NCBI RefSeq assembly: GCF_017744155.1
Contig: NZ_JAGHQT010000003.1
Coordinates: forward strand, 302,107-366,106
Source: Endozoicomonas sp. G2_1
GTDB taxonomy: Bacteria; Pseudomonadota; Gammaproteobacteria; Enterobacterales; Alteromonadaceae
Length of the DNA: 64,000 bases
Direction of reading: 5' to 3'
In this document: piece by piece, positions 9,486 through 17,848 of the stretch
How positions within the stretch are numbered: position 1 is the first letter of the stretch
How the letters are laid out: each line of letters begins with the position of its first letter
Translations under genes and position numbers: made by a program
The notes under the pieces: model-generated
Seen by the model: only the letters and a program-made list of their open reading frames with translations
What the model was told of the DNA's origin: nothing
Databases searched by the model: none

Positions 9486-10142
9486 ATGGCATCCCATAAA
9501 GCAAGAATATTAGCAATGTGTAAGCAAATAGCCGTTGAGCACGGTTGGCAATTTATCAGTGGTAAGTTTGTTAAAAAAATTAATAAAGATGCCCACTATA
9601 TTATTGCACCGAACCTGAGTTTTAAAGGTGGCTACTTTCGGTTTGAAATCTGTGGTGAAGTAAAATTACCGCAAGTTGTCAAAATGGTTGATAGCATTTC
9701 ACACTTAAAGCAGTCTATCGGCTTTAAATCTGAAATCATTTTCTCTGAATCACTTGATATCATTCATACTGATTCGTTAACAAAGGGCTATCGCTCAATA
9801 ACATTAGAAGGTGAAGATGCCTCTAGTGATGAGTTGATTGCTCAAGAGATAGCTCGCTGGTTAACGGTTGCTGGCAATCATATGGAAAGTGCTTGGCCTA
9901 TTGATGATTATACAAAACTTTTCGAGGTCATGAAGCAATCGTCAATATGCTATCGAGGGCTATCTGGTACAGCTTTATGCTGTTTGGCCGCTTATTTAGG
10001 TAAGTTCGATTTTATCGATTACTTTTATTCTGATGAACATGGTTTTCAGAGAGTGGAATTCGATGCGACCGATGAAAACCTATTAGCAGTATTACCTGAC
10101 TGGCAAGCACAATGGCAAGCAACAGGAAAAATAAAAGTATGA
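9486..10142 (+). CDS. Conserved-looking hypothetical protein between plsB and lexA
   Basis: A 218-residue soluble protein with no signal peptide or membrane segment. I do not recognise a family. The N-terminus (residues 1-25) is a basic helix, followed by an alternating beta pattern (HYIIAPNLSFKGGYFRFEICGEV). A middle stretch carries many acidic residues, and the C-terminal helical part ends in LLAVLPDWQAQWQATG. The ATG has GAAAGGAAA just upstream and codon use is like that of the neighbours, so it is very likely a real gene. It occupies the slot where E. coli has dgkA, but it is cytosolic and unlike diacylglycerol kinase. Confidence 0.75.
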   Translation: MASHKARILAMCKQIAVEHGWQFISGKFVKKINKDAHYIIAPNLSFKGGYFRFEICGEVKLPQVVKMVDSISHLKQSIGFKSEIIFSESLDIIHTDSLTKGYRSITLEGEDASSDELIAQEIARWLTVAGNHMESAWPIDDYTKLFEVMKQSSICYRGLSGTALCCLAAYLGKFDFIDYFYSDEHGFQRVEFDATDENLLAVLPDWQAQWQATGKIKV

Positions 10143-10260
10143 TGCGCAATATAATGTCGTACCTTGTTATCAATCTTGTTGGCGTACTTTAATCGCGATC
10201 TTTGTTTTGACTTTGTAAACCTGATTATTACTCAACCAATTACTTGCCTTTATTTACAGC

Positions 10261-10298
10261 CTGTATATACTAACAGTTGATACTGTATAGAATAACAG
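10261..10298 (+). promoter_or_regulatory. Two LexA operator boxes upstream of lexA
   Basis: Two 16-bp CTGT-N8-ACAG boxes lie in tandem: CTGTATATACTAACAG at 10261-10276 and CTGTATAGAATAACAG at 10283-10298, with centres 22 bases apart. The second ends 7 bases before the lexA ATG. Both match the E. coli-type SOS box, and the double arrangement mirrors E. coli lexA, so strong autorepression is expected. Confidence 0.93.
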
Positions 10299-10305
10299 GC
10301 TAATT

Positions 10306-10932
10306 ATGACCATATTGAAACCTTTAACGCCGCGACAGTCACAGATTTTTGATTTAATTAAAGAAAAAATTTCTGCCACTGGAATGCCACCCACTCGTGC
10401 TGAAATTGCTGACTTTTTTGGTTTTAAGTCAGCCAATGCCGCAGAAGAACACTTAAAAGCGCTGGCGAAAAAAGGTTATATTGAGATGTTGCCGGGCACA
10501 TCTCGCGGTATTCGATTAGCTGAAGAATTCAATCAAGAAGAGCAAGGCTTACCGCTTATTGGCCGAGTTGCCGCTGGTGAACCGATTTTAGCGCAAGAGC
10601 ACGTTGAAGATAATTATCAAATTGATGGTAACTTGTTTCATCCTGCCGCAGATTATTTGTTGCGTGTGCACGGTGAAAGTATGAAAGATATTGGCATTCT
10701 CGATGGTGACTTACTGGCCGTGCATCAAACAGCAGATGTTAAAAATGGCCAAGTCATTGTCGCTAGAGTTGAAGATGACGTAACCGTTAAGCGCTTTAAA
10801 CGAGAAGGTAATGTTGTCTATTTACACGCAGAAAACGAAGACTTTTCGCCGATTAAAGTTGATTTAGCGAGTCAAGCTTTTAACGTTGAAGGAATTGCCG
10901 TTGGCGTTATTCGCAGTGCCGATTGGATGTAA
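10306..10932 (+). CDS. lexA: SOS repressor LexA
   Basis: This dimeric repressor of the SOS regulon cleaves itself when RecA filaments form. The 208 residues contain an N-terminal winged helix ([12 protein letters not shown] ... [13 protein letters not shown]), the Ala90-Gly91 cleavage site in GRVAAGEP, the nucleophile Ser125 in HGESMKD and the general base Lys162 in VTVKRFKR. The start is fixed by its length and by two operator boxes immediately upstream. The usual downstream SOS gene dinF is not adjacent. A MATE transporter of that type lies about 13 kb away. Confidence 0.98.
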   Translation: MTILKPLTPRQSQIFDLIKEKISATGMPPTRAEIADFFGFKSANAAEEHLKALAKKGYIEMLPGTSRGIRLAEEFNQEEQGLPLIGRVAAGEPILAQEHVEDNYQIDGNLFHPAADYLLRVHGESMKDIGILDGDLLAVHQTADVKNGQVIVARVEDDVTVKRFKREGNVVYLHAENEDFSPIKVDLASQAFNVEGIAVGVIRSADWM

Positions 10933-11000
10933 ACGAGTTGCGCTAGCGCAAACTCCTCAATGAATAACTCTGTGTAGCAGAGGTTTATACTCGAACATAA

Positions 11001-11037
11001 AGCTATTGCCAGTTTATCCGCTGGCAATAGCTTTTTT
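11001..11037 (+). terminator. Intrinsic terminator of lexA
   Basis: Perfect 12-bp stem (AGCTATTGCCAG / CTGGCAATAGCT) with an 8-base loop, followed by a run of six T. It lies 68 bases after the lexA stop on the same strand. Confidence 0.9.
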
Positions 11038-11123
11038 ATTTGCATTTAGCCCTTAATCCTATTTTAATGCTCGCCTTGGTAAGTTGATTTCGACTACTAA
11101 CATTTTCATGCTTGGGGGAGCTA

Positions 11124-11675
11124 ATGAAAGACACTGAACAAAAATTTTCTAAAACGACCATTGTCCTGCACTGGCTAGTCGCATTGGCTATGATTAGCCT
11201 GATCGCTGTCGGAACTTACATGGAACAAACCGAAACTTATGCCTTGTATCCGATTCATAAGTCATTTGGCATTTTGATTATTATTGCTGTGTTATTGCGA
11301 GTGGTGTGGCGAATGTTAAATGGTTGGCCGAAACCTGTTGGTGCGGTCAAAAAAGTAGAACAGCTAGCAGCTAAAGTTGTCCATTGGGTGTTGATTATTG
11401 GCACTGTCTTATTTCCAATTTCGGGTATGATGATGTCGGGAGCTGGCGGTCGTGGCTTGTATGTATTCGGCGTTGAATTATTGGCAAAGAATACTGACCC
11501 TGTTACAGGTAAAGTCGCGCCTTTGAATGAAACACTTGCTGGCTTAGGTTATGAAATGCATGGCATTTTAATGTGGGTAATGATTGCAGCTATTGCGTTG
11601 CATATTATTGGCGCTTACAAGCATCATTTAGTCTACAAAGACAATACTTTGAAGCGTATGCTTGGCAGAGGTTAA
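11124..11675 (+). CDS. Cytochrome b561
   Basis: A 183-residue four-helix membrane cytochrome of the bacterial CybB type. The histidines expected to ligate two b hemes are visible: TIVLHWLVALAM and YPIHKSFG in the first half, AAKVVHWVLIIG and the final ALHIIGAYKHH in the second. It probably passes electrons from ubiquinol, or to superoxide as proposed for E. coli CybB; the true partner is unknown. The ATG at 11124 has GGGGGAG 5 bases upstream, which is better than the in-frame TTG at 11112. A terminator follows. Confidence 0.9.
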   Translation: MKDTEQKFSKTTIVLHWLVALAMISLIAVGTYMEQTETYALYPIHKSFGILIIIAVLLRVVWRMLNGWPKPVGAVKKVEQLAAKVVHWVLIIGTVLFPISGMMMSGAGGRGLYVFGVELLAKNTDPVTGKVAPLNETLAGLGYEMHGILMWVMIAAIALHIIGAYKHHLVYKDNTLKRMLGRG

Positions 11676-11722
11676 GTAAAACGTTTGCTGTTTGCAGGTT
11701 TGAGTATTAATCATTAAAAATC

Positions 11723-11754
11723 AAAGGCGCTAAGTACTGCTTAGCGCCTTTTTT
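11723..11754 (+). terminator. Intrinsic terminator after cytochrome b561
   Basis: 12-bp stem (AAAGGCGCTAAG / CTTAGCGCCTTT) with a 5-base loop, followed by six T. It lies between the convergent cytochrome b561 and dld genes, 12 bases from the dld stop. Confidence 0.88.
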
Positions 11755-11765
11755 CCGTCAGGCGA

Positions 11766-13475
11766 TTATTCGGATTCAGCCCAATGTTTACACTTACTCG
11801 TTTTACCAATACCAGGATTAAATGAGTTGGTAGGGTCGAGCTTTTTGTAAAATGCTTTTAACTCGTCTTTAGCCGAGTATTCGTGGCCAACATTGTGTTC
11901 AGCCGGGTATTCAGCGCCACGTGCGTCGAAAGTTGCAAGAATTTGATTCTTCACTTTTTTGGCATCAACGCCTTTTTTCAAGATGTAGTTCTGGTGCATT
12001 ACGTGACAGAACAAGTGCCCGTAGTAGAGTTTAACGGCGATTTGATCGTCAAGCTCTTTGGGCAGTGTTTCAAACCACTCTTTTTCATTGCGTGGAAAAG
12101 CAACATCAATTGTCATTACTGAGCCGAGTTCGTTGGCTTTCATTGCATGCATACGGCCGATTGCACCACCGGCAACAAAGCGATGTAAAATGGCTTTATC
12201 ACCTTCTTCTTGCGTACATTCGAAATAATCGCCTTCGTTATTTTTGAAAAACTCGCTGAGATACTGCCTGGCTTCATCGACACCGCCACCGCTCATTTCA
12301 ACAATCCAATGATGTTCGTATTGATCTCGGTAAGCTTCCATTCTTTTAGGAAGGTGGTTTGGCCATAAGTAGCTCATGTATTGCATGATTTTGTCAGAGA
12401 ACTTACTTGGCAAAAATTTAAACTTATCTGCAATGCGGTCAACGCTACGTTTCATGGCAAACATTTTCGGAATGTATTTTGCGCCTAATTTGTCGATAAC
12501 GATAAACGTATCTTTGCCGTATTTTTTTGATGCATCGTAACAACCTCTGTGTAAATACTCACCAGATACTGGCAAAGTTTCAAATTTTGACAGCATATCG
12601 CGACGAATTTGCGCAAGTACACCTGGGTCATTGGTACCAACATAAAACACTTGTTGTTTTTCTGGAATTGGGAAAGTGTCTAGACGAACGGCAAACACAG
12701 CGAGTTTACCGGCACAACCCGAAGCCTCGTGCAAACGGCGGCCATCGTTGTTAAAGCGCGATGGTGTTGGCTCATCGATTTGGCGAACACGTTCTTGATA
12801 CTCGTTATCTGATGCTCGCAGCTCACCATATTCAACATCAGTTTCGCGGTAATTTTGTTTTTGTAGGTTATCCAGTATTTGTTCTGGCTCGTCACCTAAG
12901 TGAATACCAATGTTGTTCACCAGTGATAAGTTACCTGCATCATCTATTTGAGCATACAGAGCCAACTCGGTATACGCTGGGCCTCTTTGTACTAAGGCGC
13001 CGCCTGAGTTATTACAAATACCACCAACGATTGAGGCGCCAATACACGACGAACCAATCACTGAATGTGGTTCGCGACCATAAGGTTTGAGTTTGTCTTC
13101 TAAGCCAAACAAGGTACTACCCGCTAAGCCGACAATCTGTTTGCCTTGGTCGATCAACTGAATATCGTCGATACGCATGGTACTGATAATAACGATAGGA
13201 CGATCGTAATTGTTGCCGTCAGGCGTTGAGCCGCCAGTTAGCCCAGTATTGGCGGCTTGCATGATGACAATAACATCGGCAGCGACACAGGCCTTTAATA
13301 CGCGCCAAATTTCGACGAGCGTCGCAGGTCTAACAACCGCCATTGCTTCACCTGAGCCAAAGCGAAACCCCTTGCTATAAGGTTGTATTTTAGCTTGTTC
13401 GGTAAGCGTGTAGCTCGCACCGACAATGGTTTTCAGATCTTGGATCAGGGAATCTTTTGCAGAGTTGTCAGCCAT
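11766..13475 (-). CDS. dld: Quinone-dependent D-lactate dehydrogenase
   Basis: This FAD enzyme on the inner face of the membrane oxidises D-lactate to pyruvate and reduces quinone. The 569-residue length equals E. coli Dld (571). The FAD-binding loop AANTGLTGGSTPDG, GSSCIGASIVGGICNNSGGAL and the C-terminal HRFVAGGAIGRMHAM and EHNVGHEY regions are present. The open frame reaches 13526 through a TTG, but the ATG at 13475 starts the normal MADNSAKDSLIQDL sequence. The location next to the oxidase cluster fits a respiratory role. Confidence 0.94.
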   Translation of the reverse strand: MADNSAKDSLIQDLKTIVGASYTLTEQAKIQPYSKGFRFGSGEAMAVVRPATLVEIWRVLKACVAADVIVIMQAANTGLTGGSTPDGNNYDRPIVIISTMRIDDIQLIDQGKQIVGLAGSTLFGLEDKLKPYGREPHSVIGSSCIGASIVGGICNNSGGALVQRGPAYTELALYAQIDDAGNLSLVNNIGIHLGDEPEQILDNLQKQNYRETDVEYGELRASDNEYQERVRQIDEPTPSRFNNDGRRLHEASGCAGKLAVFAVRLDTFPIPEKQQVFYVGTNDPGVLAQIRRDMLSKFETLPVSGEYLHRGCYDASKKYGKDTFIVIDKLGAKYIPKMFAMKRSVDRIADKFKFLPSKFSDKIMQYMSYLWPNHLPKRMEAYRDQYEHHWIVEMSGGGVDEARQYLSEFFKNNEGDYFECTQEEGDKAILHRFVAGGAIGRMHAMKANELGSVMTIDVAFPRNEKEWFETLPKELDDQIAVKLYYGHLFCHVMHQNYILKKGVDAKKVKNQILATFDARGAEYPAEHNVGHEYSAKDELKAFYKKLDPTNSFNPGIGKTSKCKHWAESE

Positions 13476-14030
13476 GGAAAGTCTCAGGTAAAAAATCGAA
13501 TAATTGCTTGGCGATATTATATCCAAAAGCGCAGCTAAGATGCGAATAATACTGTGCTATAAATCATAACTTCTGGTCTTCAATCTTAACTACTACGCTA
13601 TTTAGTTTCGCCGATAAAATTTTATTTAATTGATTTCTCGCTTTTTATTTTTTTGCTCTATGCTTAGTTTGAGTGGAGTAATAATTTTTTTGCAAAATTT
13701 TACAGCGTTAGAATTTGCCTTGAACGAATTGTGTACAGTAGCTGTGTTAGGTGCTAGAGAATGTTTTAGAGCGCTTACTCTACTGAAATTGTTGGCTTTT
13801 TTGGGTTTTTGTTTGAAAAAAAAGGCTAGACCTCAATAAAAAATTAGGTAATTCTAGGTTAGAAAATAAACAATAATAAAAAATTATAACAATAAAAATA
13901 TCGGCAACGTAGGCGCTAACTTCATCTTACGTTGCAGTCAAAAACAAAATCACTTTTCCGTCGTTAAAGAACTCTGTTCTGCCGTTCGGGTTGGGCTTTT
14001 GTTTTGCATTGTGGGCAGAGGAGATGTCGA
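13476..14030. other. Long AT-rich intergenic region and leader of the cytochrome oxidase operon
   Basis: About 555 bases between divergent dld and coxB. The only open frame (13630-13839, TTG start, no ribosome site) is low complexity and I do not accept it. The stretch 13840-13900 is very A/T rich. A perfect 8-bp inverted repeat (GCAACGTA at 13904-13911, TACGTTGC at 13928-13935) lies about 95 bases before the coxB start and could be a regulator site or a leader hairpin. No canonical promoter could be assigned with confidence. Confidence 0.5.
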
Positions 14031-15635
14031 GTGAAAAGACGTAACCTAGGTTGGCTGTTGATGGGAACTACACTTTCCTTTTCGGCCTGGGCAGAAATGC
14101 AATTGAATTTAACCGAGGGAGTTACCGCAATCAGCAAGGAAGTCTATGACTTGCACATGCTGGTACTCTACATTTGTACGGTTATAGGCATCGTCGTATT
14201 TGGTGCTATGTTTTGGTCTATGGTGTTTCACCGAAAATCTAAAGGCGTTAAGCCGGCCGATTTTCACGAAAGCACAAAAGTTGAAATACTGTGGACCGCA
14301 ATTCCCATCGTAATTTTGATCGCTATGGCAATTCCCGCCACCAAAACGCTGATCGAAATGGAAAACAACGACGATTCAGATATTACCATCCAAGTCACTG
14401 GTTCTCAGTGGAAATGGCACTACAAATACTTTGACCAAGGCGTAGAGTTCTATTCCGTGTTGTCAACGCCGAGAGAGCAGTTCGATAACCGAGAAGGCGA
14501 GCCTATTGCCAAAGGCGACAATTACTTATTGGAAGTCGACAAGCCATTGGTTATTCCGACTAATAAAAAAGTCCGTTTCTTAATTACCTCTGACGATGTC
14601 ATTCACTCTTGGTGGGTACCGGCGTTTGCCGTTAAGCAAGATGCCAACCCGGGGTTCATTAATGAAGCATGGACTAAGGTTGATAAACCTGGCACCTATC
14701 GCGGCCAATGTGCGGAGCTGTGTGGTAAAGACCACGGTTACATGCCTGTTGTTGTCGAAGTGAAAAGTGAAGCTGATTATGACGCTTGGCTTGCTGAGCA
14801 AAAAGCCTTGATTGCACAAGCGGCGGAAGCTGAAAAGCAATCGCTTTCAGCAGACGCTTCTATGGACGAGCTTATGAGCTTAGGTGAAACCACCTACATC
14901 GCTTATTGTGCCGCTTGTCACCAACCCGGTGGCGGTGGTTTACCCCCTGCTTTTCCAGCACTTAAAGGCAGTAATATTGCAACAACAACTGATTTGATCG
15001 GCGAGCACATTGACATTGTGCTCAACGGTAAAAATGCCATGCCCGCGTTTGGTAAGCAATTATCACTAAAAGAAATTGCCGCGGTTGTTACCTATGAGCG
15101 CAATGCTTGGGGTAATGACACTGGCGAGACGGTTCAAGCATCAGATGTTAATGCACAAGCCGGTGGAGCAAGTGCTAATGCTGACAATACCGGTGGCTTG
15201 GTTGAAGCAGCTGCACAAACGGTGGCTAGTGTCGAAGAAAATGTTGCCGAAGTAGTTGAACAGGTCGCAGAAGTAGCAACAGCTAAAACTGAAGATCTGA
15301 GCAAGGTTTACACTATGGATGAGTTGATGACAAAAGGCGAGCAGGTATACAACACCGCTTGTAGTGCATGTCATCAAGCCTCTGGTATGGGATTACCGCC
15401 AGCGTTCCCGGCCTTAAAAGACAGTCCAATTGCGCTAGGTGATGTCACTAAACACGTTGATATTGTTGTTAACGGCAGTGCGACTAATCCGGCAATGGCA
15501 GCGTTTGGTGCCAGTTTATCGGCCACTGATATCGCGGCAGTTGTCACTTTTGAACGCAATGCTTGGGGTAACAATACCGGCGATACAGTGCAGCCAAGTG
15601 ACGTTGCAAAACTAAAACAAGCAAGTGCGAAGTAG
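14031..15635 (+). CDS. coxB: Cytochrome c oxidase subunit II with two C-terminal cytochrome c domains
   Basis: Subunit II of an aa3-type oxidase. It receives electrons at the CuA centre and passes them to subunit I. From the N-terminus there is a signal segment, two membrane helices (MLVLYICTVIGIVVFG; ILWTAIPIVILIAMA), and the CuA domain with His192 in VIHSWWVP and CAELCGKDHGYM at about 227-238. Two class I cytochrome c domains follow, with heme sites CAACH at 293-297 and CSACH at 444-448, joined by an Ala/Glu/Val-rich linker. The GTG at 14031 follows AGAGGAG by 8 bases; a TTG at 14004 is also open but weaker. The heme domains allow direct electron entry without a separate soluble cytochrome. 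Confidence 0.95.
   Translation: MKRRNLGWLLMGTTLSFSAWAEMQLNLTEGVTAISKEVYDLHMLVLYICTVIGIVVFGAMFWSMVFHRKSKGVKPADFHESTKVEILWTAIPIVILIAMAIPATKTLIEMENNDDSDITIQVTGSQWKWHYKYFDQGVEFYSVLSTPREQFDNREGEPIAKGDNYLLEVDKPLVIPTNKKVRFLITSDDVIHSWWVPAFAVKQDANPGFINEAWTKVDKPGTYRGQCAELCGKDHGYMPVVVEVKSEADYDAWLAEQKALIAQAAEAEKQSLSADASMDELMSLGETTYIAYCAACHQPGGGGLPPAFPALKGSNIATTTDLIGEHIDIVLNGKNAMPAFGKQLSLKEIAAVVTYERNAWGNDTGETVQASDVNAQAGGASANADNTGGLVEAAAQTVASVEENVAEVVEQVAEVATAKTEDLSKVYTMDELMTKGEQVYNTACSACHQASGMGLPPAFPALKDSPIALGDVTKHVDIVVNGSATNPAMAAFGASLSATDIAAVVTFERNAWGNNTGDTVQPSDVAKLKQASAK
14862..15613 (+). repeat. Internal duplication: tandem cytochrome c domains in coxB
   Basis: Two related units of about 290 bases, roughly 14862-15150 and 15315-15613. 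At protein level both begin MDELM, share CxACHQ, GLPPAFPALK, AVVTxERNAWGN and end near TVQxSDV. The separating segment encodes a linker of about 50 residues rich in Ala, Glu and Val. DNA identity is patchy, so the duplication is old. Confidence 0.85.
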
Positions 15636-15647
15636 GAGGGCATTGAA

Positions 15648-17246
15648 ATGACGACTGAAACGATTAGCCATGATTCGCACGACGACGCTCACGACCATCA
15701 TGATCACAAAATGACTGGCATTAAGCGCTGGTTGTTTACCACTAACCACAAAGATATCGGTTCTATGTATCTTTGGTTTTCATTCATTATGCTGCTAACT
15801 GGCGGTGCAATGGCTATGGTCATTCGCGCTGAGCTGTTCCAGCCGGGTTTGCAAATTATCTCACCTGACTTTTTCAACCAGATGACCACAGTACACGGCT
15901 TGATCATGGTTTTTGGTGCGATTATGCCGGCCTTTACTGGCTTGGCAAACTGGATGATTCCAATGATGATTGGCGCGCCAGATATGGCTTTGCCACGCCT
16001 CAACAACTGGAGCTTTTGGATTTTGCCCTTTGCCTTTACGATTTTGTTATCGTCGTTCTTTATGGCTGGTGGTGCACCAAACTTTGGTTGGACTTTTTAT
16101 GCACCGTTGTCGACGACTTATAGTAACGGCAGTACCGCGTTTTTCGTGTTTGCGGTTCACATTATGGGCATTTCATCCATTATGGGGGCGATTAATATTG
16201 TCGTCACTATTATGAATATGCGCGCGCCGGGCATGACCTACATGAAGATGCCATTGTTCGTCTGGACCTTCTTCATCACCGCATATTTATTGGTGGCGGT
16301 AATGCCAGTATTAGCCGGTGTCGTTACTATGGTGCTAACAGATACTTATTTTGGTACTAGCTTCTTTGATGCCGCCGGTGGTGGCGACCCTGTGATGTTC
16401 CAGCATATTTTCTGGTTCTTTGGTCACCCCGAAGTTTACATCATGATTTTGCCAGCCTTTGGCATTGTCTCTACCACGATTCCAGCTTTTTCACGCAAGA
16501 AGCTGTTTGGTTACAGCTCAATGGTATACGCGACTGCATCGATTGCGTTCCTGTCATTTATCGTCTGGGCGCATCATATGTTTACCACAGGCATGCCACT
16601 CTTCGGTGAGCTGTTCTTTATGTACTGTACTATGCTGATAGCAGTGCCGACTGGGGTGAAAGTGTTTAACTGGGTCGCGACTATGTGGCGCGGAGCAATC
16701 ACCTTTGAGACCCCGATGCTGTTTTCAATCGCCTTTGTAATCCTGTTTACCATTGGTGGTTTCTCTGGCTTGATGTTGGCGCTGACGCCAGTCGACTTTC
16801 AGTACCACGATACTTACTTTGTCGTTGCTCACTTCCATTATGTCTTAGTGACGGGGGCGCTGTTCTCAATTTATGCAGGTGTTTACTATTGGTTGCCTAA
16901 GTGGACCGGCTACATGTTTGATGAAACCTTGAGTAAAGCGCATTTTTGGTGTTCATTAATTTCGGTTAACGTTTTGTTTTTCCCAATGCACTTTTTGGGG
17001 TTAGCAGGTATGCCGCGCCGAATTCCAGACTACGCCTTGCAGTTTGCCGACTTTAACAAGTGGGTCAGTATTGGCGGTTTTGCCTTTGGTTTATCACAGC
17101 TAATTTTCCTCGCCGTAGTGATCAAATGTATTCGCGGCGGTAAACAAGCTGAGGCTAAACCTTGGGATGGTGCAGAAGGTTTAGAGTGGACAGTGGCTAG
17201 CCCGGCACCCTATCACACCTTTGAAAAGCCGCCTAAAGTCGACTAA
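15648..17246 (+). CDS. coxA: Cytochrome c oxidase subunit I
   Basis: Catalytic subunit of the aa3-type oxidase, with 12 membrane helices. It carries heme a, and heme a3 with CuB, reduces oxygen to water and pumps protons. Signature residues are visible: VHGLIMVFGAIMP for heme a, WFFGHPEVYIMILPAFG with the His-Tyr crosslink pair, VWAHHMFTTGMP for CuB and VAHFHYVLVTG for the hemes. The D-channel-type Asp/Asn residues lie near NWMIPMMIGAPDMA. The length of 532 is standard. A His-rich N-terminus (HDSHDDAHDHHDHK) is unusual and may bind metal. AGGAGGG lies just before the ATG, and coxB ends 12 bases upstream. Confidence 0.98.
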   Translation: MTTETISHDSHDDAHDHHDHKMTGIKRWLFTTNHKDIGSMYLWFSFIMLLTGGAMAMVIRAELFQPGLQIISPDFFNQMTTVHGLIMVFGAIMPAFTGLANWMIPMMIGAPDMALPRLNNWSFWILPFAFTILLSSFFMAGGAPNFGWTFYAPLSTTYSNGSTAFFVFAVHIMGISSIMGAINIVVTIMNMRAPGMTYMKMPLFVWTFFITAYLLVAVMPVLAGVVTMVLTDTYFGTSFFDAAGGGDPVMFQHIFWFFGHPEVYIMILPAFGIVSTTIPAFSRKKLFGYSSMVYATASIAFLSFIVWAHHMFTTGMPLFGELFFMYCTMLIAVPTGVKVFNWVATMWRGAITFETPMLFSIAFVILFTIGGFSGLMLALTPVDFQYHDTYFVVAHFHYVLVTGALFSIYAGVYYWLPKWTGYMFDETLSKAHFWCSLISVNVLFFPMHFLGLAGMPRRIPDYALQFADFNKWVSIGGFAFGLSQLIFLAVVIKCIRGGKQAEAKPWDGAEGLEWTVASPAPYHTFEKPPKVD

Positions 17247-17258
17247 TCGAGGATAAGC

Positions 17259-17813
17259 ATGACTGCGCCGAATCAAACAGGTCTCGACCCAAGAGTTAAG
17301 AAAACACTAACGCGTTTAGTGTTGGGGGTCTTTGCCATGTTTGGTTTCGGTTTTGCCTTGGTGCCATTGTACGACGTTTTTTGTGACATCACTGGCCTCA
17401 ATGGCAAAACCAATACCCAAGCGGCTCAATACAGTGTCGAAGGTGTCGACAAAGAGCGTTTGGTGACGGTGCAGTTTATCAGCCGCATGGCGAAGGGAAT
17501 TCCATGGCAATTCGAGCCTATGGTGCGCGAAATTAAAGTGCATCCGGGTGAGCGAAAAGTGGTTAAGTTTTTCGCAAAAAACGAAGCGCAGCGAGACATT
17601 ATTGGCCAAGCTGTACCTTCAGTATCACCGGGCCAAGCGGCGTTATATTTTCAAAAAATTGAGTGTTTTTGTTTTAATCATCAACCGCTAAAGGGGCAAG
17701 AATCGATTGAAATGGCACTGCAATTTTATGTTGACCCTGAGTTGCCAAAAGACATCTCAACACTGACCTTGTCATACACGTTGTACGACATCACCGCCAG
17801 TGTTGGCAAGTAG
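17259..17813 (+). CDS. ctaG: Cytochrome c oxidase assembly protein CtaG/Cox11
   Basis: This membrane-anchored periplasmic copper chaperone inserts CuB into subunit I. It has one N-terminal membrane helix (LVLGVFAMFGFGFALVPLYDVFC), a beta-rich domain and the copper motif ECFCFNHQPL at about residues 131-140. At 184 residues it has the typical length. It is placed between coxA and coxC, 12 bases after coxA, as in many proteobacterial oxidase operons. Confidence 0.96.
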   Translation: MTAPNQTGLDPRVKKTLTRLVLGVFAMFGFGFALVPLYDVFCDITGLNGKTNTQAAQYSVEGVDKERLVTVQFISRMAKGIPWQFEPMVREIKVHPGERKVVKFFAKNEAQRDIIGQAVPSVSPGQAALYFQKIECFCFNHQPLKGQESIEMALQFYVDPELPKDISTLTLSYTLYDITASVGK

Positions 17814-17848
17814 TCTAGCGGCTTAGCGTCAACGGACAACGGGGAATA

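Noticed and set aside
13630..13839. Small open frame of 69 codons in the coxB upstream region
   Set aside because: TTG start without a ribosome site, A/T-rich low-complexity sequence and no recognisable domain.
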